A stretch of 64,000 nucleotides of DNA. It comes from JAUWGC01 sp963753055 (GTDB lineage Bacteria; Bacteroidota; Bacteroidia; Bacteroidales; B18-G4). The DNA lies in NCBI GenBank assembly GCA_963753055.1, contig CAVWAP010000009.1:527574-591573 (forward strand), written 5' to 3'. Below, piece after piece: positions 61,721-64,000 of the stretch (position 1 is the first letter of the stretch; the number at the start of each line of letters is the position of its first letter). Made by a program: the position numbers and the translations under genes. The notes under the pieces are model-generated. The model worked only from the letters and a program-made list of their open reading frames with translations. It did no database searches and was not told the DNA's origin.

Positions 61721-61762
61721 TGTCTGTTTTTAGCAGACAATTGTCTACCTTTAGCAGACAAT
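61721..61762. promoter_or_regulatory. Operator-like repeats before the wHTH-nucleotidyltransferase gene
   Basis: Two identical 13-mers TTTAGCAGACAAT (61729-61741 and 61750-61762) are 21 bp apart, i.e. two helical turns. Between them lies the perfect palindrome AGACAATTGTCT (61735-61746), and TGTCTG/CAGACA (61721-61739) adds another inverted pair. They end 9 bp before the ATG. Confidence 0.65.
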
Positions 61763-61770
61763 AATTCATA

Positions 61771-62358
61771 ATGGATACATTAGAGAAAATATTCAGTTCC
61801 AAATCAAGGGCCGCATTTCTAAGTATATTATTTGGAATAGATTCTCCTGAATTACACTTGCGTGAGATACAGCGCAGGTCAGGTCTTGCTATTGAAACTA
61901 TACGACGTGAGGCTCTTAATTTAGAAGCGCTGGAATTAATCAACAAGCGGCGGGATGGTAATAGAACATATTTTAAAGCCAACACTCAGCATCCTCTTTA
62001 TAATGAAATTTCCCAAATGGTCATTAAGACCATGGGCTTTAAAGATATTCTCCAACAATCTTTAGACAAAGAAAATATCATCATGGCCTTTATTTTTGGT
62101 TCCATCGCAGATGGAAATGCAAACTCAGAAAGCGATATTGATCTGTTTATAATAGGCAATGTGAGCCTGAGGGAATTGATTAGCTATCTTAAGGAGCCCG
62201 GTAAAATACTTGGAAGAGAGATCAATCCCCATGTAATGACTTCCAAAGAGCTGCTTGAGAGAAAACTTGCTGGAGATCATTTTGTCAGCCGCATTTTAAA
62301 ATCTAAAAAACTCATGATCATTGGTTCAGAAGATGAGCTTACAGAGTTGGTTAAATAA
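61771..62358 (+). CDS. Winged-helix + MNT-type nucleotidyltransferase (antitoxin-like)
   Basis: The 195-aa protein has a winged-helix domain (residues 1-85; HLREIQRRSGLAIETIRREALNLEALELINKRRDGN) and a minimal nucleotidyltransferase (about 100-180) with the complete motif GSIADGNANSESDIDLFIIG. It overlaps a HEPN gene by 26 bp. MNT-HEPN pairs act as toxin-antitoxin systems in which the MNT enzyme AMPylates and silences the HEPN RNase. The added winged helix would let it repress its own promoter at the direct repeats upstream. Confidence 0.82.
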   Translation: MDTLEKIFSSKSRAAFLSILFGIDSPELHLREIQRRSGLAIETIRREALNLEALELINKRRDGNRTYFKANTQHPLYNEISQMVIKTMGFKDILQQSLDKENIIMAFIFGSIADGNANSESDIDLFIIGNVSLRELISYLKEPGKILGREINPHVMTSKELLERKLAGDHFVSRILKSKKLMIIGSEDELTELVK

Positions 62359-62776
62359 AGGATGGCTTCGGGAGCACCGAACAAGCGCACAGGAAATCAG
62401 CAGTTTGCTGGATATTGTAAATCGTGATATAGCAGATGCAGAGCGCACAGCAGTTTCTTCTGATTGGAGGTTTAGCATTGCATACAATGCAGCATTAAAA
62501 CTATGTACAATTTTACTGTATGCTGAAGGATACCGGGCCGATAGAGTTATGGCACATTACCGTACAATACAAGCACTTCCATTAATTCTCGGAAGCGACA
62601 AAGAAGACGATGTTGATTATTTGGATGCTTGTCGTTAAAAGAGAAATACGGTTGAATATGATTACGCGGGAGGGGCAACAGATGCTGATGCTGATGAATT
62701 GATTCTCTTTGTAAAGGATTTTAAAGAGGAGGTCCTCGAATGGCTAGAAGCAAATCATCCATTTTTATTGCAATAA
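62333..62776 (+). pseudogene. HEPN-domain protein (HepT-like toxin) with an in-frame TAA
   Basis: ATG 62333 overlaps the end of the nucleotidyltransferase gene. The protein has the HEPN helices (LLDIVNRDIADAERTAVSSDWRFSIAYNAALKLC) and an R-x6-H RNase-type motif in RADRVMAHYRT. The frame reads TAA at 62636-62638 after YLDACR and continues in the same frame as KRNTVEYDYAGG and EVLEWLEANHPFLLQ to a TAA at 62776. The family normally runs CR-x-KRN without a break, so a single codon is changed. A truncated protein of 101 aa would keep the RNase motif but lose the last helix. Confidence 0.8.
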
Positions 62777-62779
62777 ATG

Positions 62780-62902
62780 ACGAAACTGGTAGACGAACGA
62801 CTGTAGTCAGTTGACAGTTGACAGTTGACGGTTGACAAAAATATGGTTCTATGAGTATTCTATGTGTTCTATGTGTTCTATGATATTAAGGGAGCGTAAA
62901 AA
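62780..62902. repeat. AGTTGAC heptads plus TTCTATG block, copy C, with a duplicated gene end
   Basis: It starts with GAAACTGGTAGACGAACGAC and a TAG, closely matching the 3' end of the UDP-sugar dehydrogenase (60198-60221), then continues with the same AGTTGAC heptads, TTCTATG block and GGAGCGTAAA as copy A. Confidence 0.88.
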
Positions 62903-62905
62903 ATT

Positions 62906-64000
62906 ATGAAAATATTAGTAACAGGCACTGCCGGTTTCATCGGCTATCATTTAGCAAAACGACTTCTTGAAGACGGCTACGAAGTCGTCGGGCTTGATAA
63001 CATCAACGATTACTACGATGTCAATTTGAAGTATGCGCGGCTTGCCGAAACAGGCATAGCCCGGATACCAGATACCGGATACCGGATACCTGTCCTGAGC
63101 GAAGTCGAAGGGCCGGATCCCCTTCACTCCTCACCCCTCACCCCTCACCTGAATCAGTCCACAAGATACCCTAACTACAGGTTTCTAAAAATGGATCTAC
63201 AGGATAAAGACGGCGTGATGAAACTGTTTGAAGAGGAAAAGTTTGACAAGGTAGTACATTTAGCAGCCCAAGCAGGAGTGAGATATAGCTTGGAAAACCC
63301 CTGGGCGTATCTGGACAGCAATATAACGGGTTTTATGAGTGTGTTGGAGGCGTGCAGGCACAATGGGGTGAAGCACCTGGTTTATGCCAGCAGCAGCAGT
63401 GTTTATGGTTTGAACAAGAAGATGCCATTGAGCACGCAGGACAATGTAGATCATCCGATCAGTTTGTATGCCGCGACCAAGAAGAGCAATGAGCTGATGG
63501 CGCATACCTATAGTTATCTGTATGGTATCCCGACCACCGGGTTGCGTTTTTTCACAGTTTACGGTCCCTGGGGCCGTCCCGACATGGCTTTGTTCCTGTT
63601 TACCAAAGCAATACTTGCTGGCGAACCCATTGACGTTTATAACAAAGGCGATATGGTGAGGGACTTTACGTATGTTGATGATATTGTGGAGGGGATCGTC
63701 CGGGTCATGGGGAATATCCCATTCACCTCCGCTAAAGCTTCGGTGGACGAGCAAGACTCAAGACTCAAGACTCAAGATGCAAGACAATCGACAATCGACA
63801 ATTCTGATCAGTGTTCAGTGATCAGTGATCACTTGAACCCATCAAGCAGCCCCGCCGCCCCCTACCGACTGTATAACATTGGAAACAGCAACCCGGTTCA
63901 GCTTATGAGCTTTATTAAAGCCATAGAGCAGTGTCTGGGTAAAAGAGCCAGGAAGAACATGCTCCCCATGCAGCCCGGCGATGTGCCCAGGACGTTTGCG
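62906..64000 (+). CDS. Nucleotide-sugar epimerase (UDP-glucuronate 4-epimerase-like), partial, with in-frame repeat insertions
   Basis: The frame is open from ATG 62906 to the right edge (365 codons). It has the NAD loop GTAGFIGYHLAKRL, HLAAQAGVRYSLENP, YASSSSVYG, the catalytic YAATKKSNE and RFFTVYGPWGRPDMAL, then NIGNSNPVQLMSFIKAIE and MLPMQPGDVPRTF, typical of CapI/LpsL-type UDP-uronate 4-epimerases. Two segments are foreign to the family: about residues 53-81 (63063-63147) and 284-309 (63754-63832), both made of heptads in frame. They replace or extend two surface loops. It is the last visible gene of the polysaccharide locus. Confidence 0.9.
   Translation, partial: MKILVTGTAGFIGYHLAKRLLEDGYEVVGLDNINDYYDVNLKYARLAETGIARIPDTGYRIPVLSEVEGPDPLHSSPLTPHLNQSTRYPNYRFLKMDLQDKDGVMKLFEEEKFDKVVHLAAQAGVRYSLENPWAYLDSNITGFMSVLEACRHNGVKHLVYASSSSVYGLNKKMPLSTQDNVDHPISLYAATKKSNELMAHTYSYLYGIPTTGLRFFTVYGPWGRPDMALFLFTKAILAGEPIDVYNKGDMVRDFTYVDDIVEGIVRVMGNIPFTSAKASVDEQDSRLKTQDARQSTIDNSDQCSVISDHLNPSSSPAAPYRLYNIGNSNPVQLMSFIKAIEQCLGKRARKNMLPMQPGDVPRTFA
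63063..63147. repeat. Heptad insertion 1 in the epimerase coding region
   Basis: Four GGATACC-type heptads (63063-63090), a GTCCTGAGCGAAGTCGAAGG segment and four CCCCTCA-type heptads (63120-63147) are translated in frame. Confidence 0.9.
63754..63832. repeat. Heptad insertion 2 in the epimerase coding region
   Basis: Three AGACTCA, one AGATGCA, AGACAAT and two CGACAAT heptads (63754-63802) are followed after 2 nt by TGATCAG, TGTTCAG, TGATCAG and TGATCAC (63805-63832). Eleven heptads are thus read through in frame. Confidence 0.92.

Overview
The window comes from a member of the Bacteroidota, most likely a Bacteroidales/Marinilabiliales-type environmental genome. The evidence is: type IX secretion (T9SS) C-terminal sorting domains on several secreted proteins; a LytS/LytTR two-component pair; S46 and M49-type dipeptidyl peptidases; an UpxY (NusG-like) antiterminator in front of a surface-polysaccharide locus; an OlsF-type aminolipid synthase; and -7 promoter boxes of the TAnnTTTG type. 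No insertion sequence, phage or CRISPR array is visible.

Layout. 1-14.4 kb holds an ABC-export operon, two peptidases, an aminolipid synthase, a GNAT-like protein, a LytS/LytTR pair and a lipoprotein with starch-binding-like repeats. 14.4-21.3 kb holds two paralogous minus-strand units, each a large secreted protein followed by a 77-aa proline-rich membrane protein; both large genes are broken by many frameshifts. 21.7-28.1 kb holds a frameshifted class V aminotransferase, a DsrC/DsrM/DsrK-like three-gene redox module and a frameshifted MscS channel. 28.2-35.2 kb is a selenocysteine locus: a secreted protein with an in-frame TGA, then tRNA-Sec, selA (disrupted), selB, yedF and selD, closed by a strong terminator. 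35.3-49.4 kb holds an outer-membrane barrel, threonine/methionine genes (thrH, thrC, a Cys/Met-metabolism PLP enzyme), a haem lipoprotein, a TPR protein, a four-helix-bundle (S23/IVP) gene with a deleted copy, a metallo-beta-lactamase-fold hydrolase and a DASS anion transporter. 49.5-64 kb is a polysaccharide locus: UpxY, WbpD- and WbpB-like UDP-sugar enzymes, two T9SS-type surface proteins, a PAPS-forming set (cysC, cysD, cysNC), a UDP-HexNAc dehydrogenase, an inserted cassette (YhcG nuclease plus wHTH-nucleotidyltransferase/HEPN pair) and a nucleotide-sugar epimerase that runs off the end.

The most unusual feature is a genome-shaping repeat with a strict 7-nt period. Right of 43.7 kb almost every gap between genes carries arrays of TGAACAC/TGATCAC-type heptamers facing their reverse complements, forming large potential hairpins. 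The same 7-nt architecture occurs elsewhere with unrelated words (GGTTAGT, GGATACC, AGACTCA, CAGTTTT, ACCATGT, TTCCAAA, AGTTGAC, GATATCT). The heptads are not confined to gaps: they sit in frame inside the UDP-sugar dehydrogenase (two sites) and the epimerase (two sites), provide the last codons and stops of at least six genes, and border duplicated segments.

Two cautions. Frameshifts are concentrated between 14.4 and 31.6 kb and at least two look like one-base losses in homopolymers, so some broken genes may be assembly error. All functional calls rest on motif recognition by eye; no database search was run.
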